DNA from: Candidatus Kapaibacterium sp.
GTDB lineage: Bacteria > Bacteroidota > Ignavibacteria > Kapaibacteriales > UBA2268
Direction: 5' to 3'
Length of the DNA stretch: 64,000 nucleotides
Assembly (NCBI GenBank): GCA_023957315.1
Contig: JAMLHE010000014.1
Span: 1 to 64,000 of the forward strand
The first letter of the stretch is position 1, and each line of letters starts with the position of its first letter. The position numbers and the translations under genes are program-made. Positions 63,161-64,000 of this stretch are shown one piece after another. Below the pieces are notes generated by a model. That model ran no database searches and had not been told where the DNA came from. It was given only the letters and a program-made list of their open reading frames with translations.

Positions 63161-64000
63161 ATGATTAATTTTGAATTGAACGAAATTCAAATGCAAATAA
63201 AAGACACAGCCGCAAAATTTGCACAAGAGGAAATGGCACCGGGCGCAATCGAGCGAGATATTCATGCTACATACCCAAAAGAAATATTATCGAAATTGGG
63301 CGAACTCGGCTTCCTCGGAATGATGGTGGACCCTGATTGGGGCGGCTCCGGATTGGATGCTATTAGTTATACATTAGCAATGGAAGAATTTGCCAAAGTA
63401 GATGCCGCAACAAGTATCGTGATTTCTGTCCAAAATTCTTTAGTTTGCTGGATTTTGGAAAATTATGGTACAGATGAGCAAAAGGAAAAATTTCTCCGCC
63501 CATTAGCCGAAGGCAAACATATTGGGGCTTACTGTTTGAGTGAACCCGAAGCCGGCTCCGATGCTCGCCAACAGAGCACCATCGCAGTTAAAGAAGGCGA
63601 TTATTGGATTGTAAACGGTATGAAAAATTGGATTTCTTCCGGTAGCAACGCCGATACTTATATCGTTTTTGCACAAAGCAACCCCGAACTCAAGCACAAA
63701 GGAATTCTTGCTTTCGTTATCCCAAAAGATACGCCCGGTTTTGAACCTGCCAAAAAGGAAGATAAAATGGGAATGAGAGCATCCGACACATGTTCAATAG
63801 GATTAACTAACGTTAAATTGACTGATGAAAATCTTATCGGCAAAGTTGGCGAAGGATTTTATATCGCCATGAGAGGTTTGAATTGTGGTCGAATCGGTAT
63901 CGCAGCTCAATCTGTGGGAATAGCTCAGGGTGCATTTGAAGCCGCTCTAAAATATTCGAAAGAACGTAAAACTATGGGAATCCCAATTTGCGAACACCAA
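63161..64000 (+). CDS. Acyl-CoA dehydrogenase, 3' end outside window
   Basis: The first 280 residues are visible; the gene is cut by the window edge (full length would be about 380). The ATG has GGAGAG eight bases upstream. The N-terminal helical domain (FELNEIQMQIKDTAAKFAQ), the FAD/substrate block (AYCLSEPEAGSDA) and NGMKNWISSG fit short/medium-chain acyl-CoA dehydrogenases such as butyryl-CoA dehydrogenase. LNCGRIGIAAQSVGIAQGA and KTMGIPI precede the C-terminal domain. It makes trans-2-enoyl-CoA, passing electrons to ETF. The catalytic Glu is beyond the edge. Confidence 0.93.
   Translation, partial: MINFELNEIQMQIKDTAAKFAQEEMAPGAIERDIHATYPKEILSKLGELGFLGMMVDPDWGGSGLDAISYTLAMEEFAKVDAATSIVISVQNSLVCWILENYGTDEQKEKFLRPLAEGKHIGAYCLSEPEAGSDARQQSTIAVKEGDYWIVNGMKNWISSGSNADTYIVFAQSNPELKHKGILAFVIPKDTPGFEPAKKEDKMGMRASDTCSIGLTNVKLTDENLIGKVGEGFYIAMRGLNCGRIGIAAQSVGIAQGAFEAALKYSKERKTMGIPICEHQ

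Noticed and set aside
1-64000. tRNA, rRNA or riboswitch genes
   Set aside because: I looked for cloverleaf-type and conserved riboswitch elements in the intergenic gaps and saw none; a covariance-model scan (tRNAscan-SE, Infernal/Rfam) would be decisive.

Overview
The window looks like chromosomal DNA of an AT-rich Gram-negative bacterium of the Bacteroidota/Ignavibacteriota/Kapabacteria (FCB) assemblage. The support is a type IX secretion pair (PorU sortase, PorV), several large secreted proteins with T9SS-type C-terminal sorting domains, a TonB-dependent receptor, and several gene starts preceded by the Bacteroidota-type promoter (-7 box TAnnTTTG, in one case with TTTG 20 bp upstream). The exact phylum is inference; no rRNA or tRNA gene was recognised here.

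Layout. 0.35-2.6 kb: cinA-tsaD (+). 2.6-15.7 kb (all -): DUF5714 protein, NAD(P)-dependent epimerase-like protein, porV, porU, a frame-broken secreted subtilase, and gmd-fcl for GDP-L-fucose. 15.8-20.3 kb (+): a FliK-like unknown coupled to purine nucleoside phosphorylase, then malic enzyme-phosphotransacetylase. 20.4-25.0 kb: TPR histidine kinase and an isolated nuoC (-), MscS channel (+). 25.1-30.9 kb (-): a tandemly duplicated two-gene cassette (repeat/PKD protein plus beta-helix protein). 31.2-34.1 kb (+): class V PLP enzyme and pyruvate kinase. 34.1-35.9 kb (-): DUF438/PAS protein coupled to a DUF1858-DUF2249 protein. 36-44.7 kb: sialidase-fold T9SS cargo (+), Cys/Met PLP lyase (-), TonB receptor, then an M50-like membrane protein bracketed by about 145-bp direct repeats, and a DUF695 lipoprotein. 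44.8-45.9 kb: an IS200-like (HUH, REP-associated) transposase inside a field of palindromes, with a transposase-less derivative beside it. 45.9-48.6 kb (-): UDP-glucuronate decarboxylase coupled to an ABC exporter. 48.7-58.3 kb: recG, a MATE gene remnant, a 1510-residue secreted protein, a 590-bp palindrome island and the full MATE gene. 58.5-64 kb: ftsQ-ftsA-ftsZ, a DUF1573 protein, and the start of an acyl-CoA dehydrogenase.

How the genes work together. PorU and PorV would process and anchor the sorting-domain proteins (subtilase, sialidase-fold protein, IgGFc-like giant, PorU itself). Gmd/Fcl and the decarboxylase make nucleotide sugars for surface glycans; the coupled ABC exporter may move a lipid or glycan. 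PK, malic enzyme-PTA, NuoC and the acyl-CoA dehydrogenase belong to central carbon and energy metabolism. FtsQ-A-Z builds the divisome.

The most unusual parts are the cassette duplication with mosaic gene conversion (25-31 kb), the REP/transposase field with its MITE-like derivative (44.8-45.9 kb), the repeat-bracketed M50 gene (43.2-44.1 kb), the nested palindrome island (56.3-56.9 kb), and the subtilase whose catalytic histidine lies in a third frame between two frameshifts. I did not find a clearly new defence or biosynthetic system.
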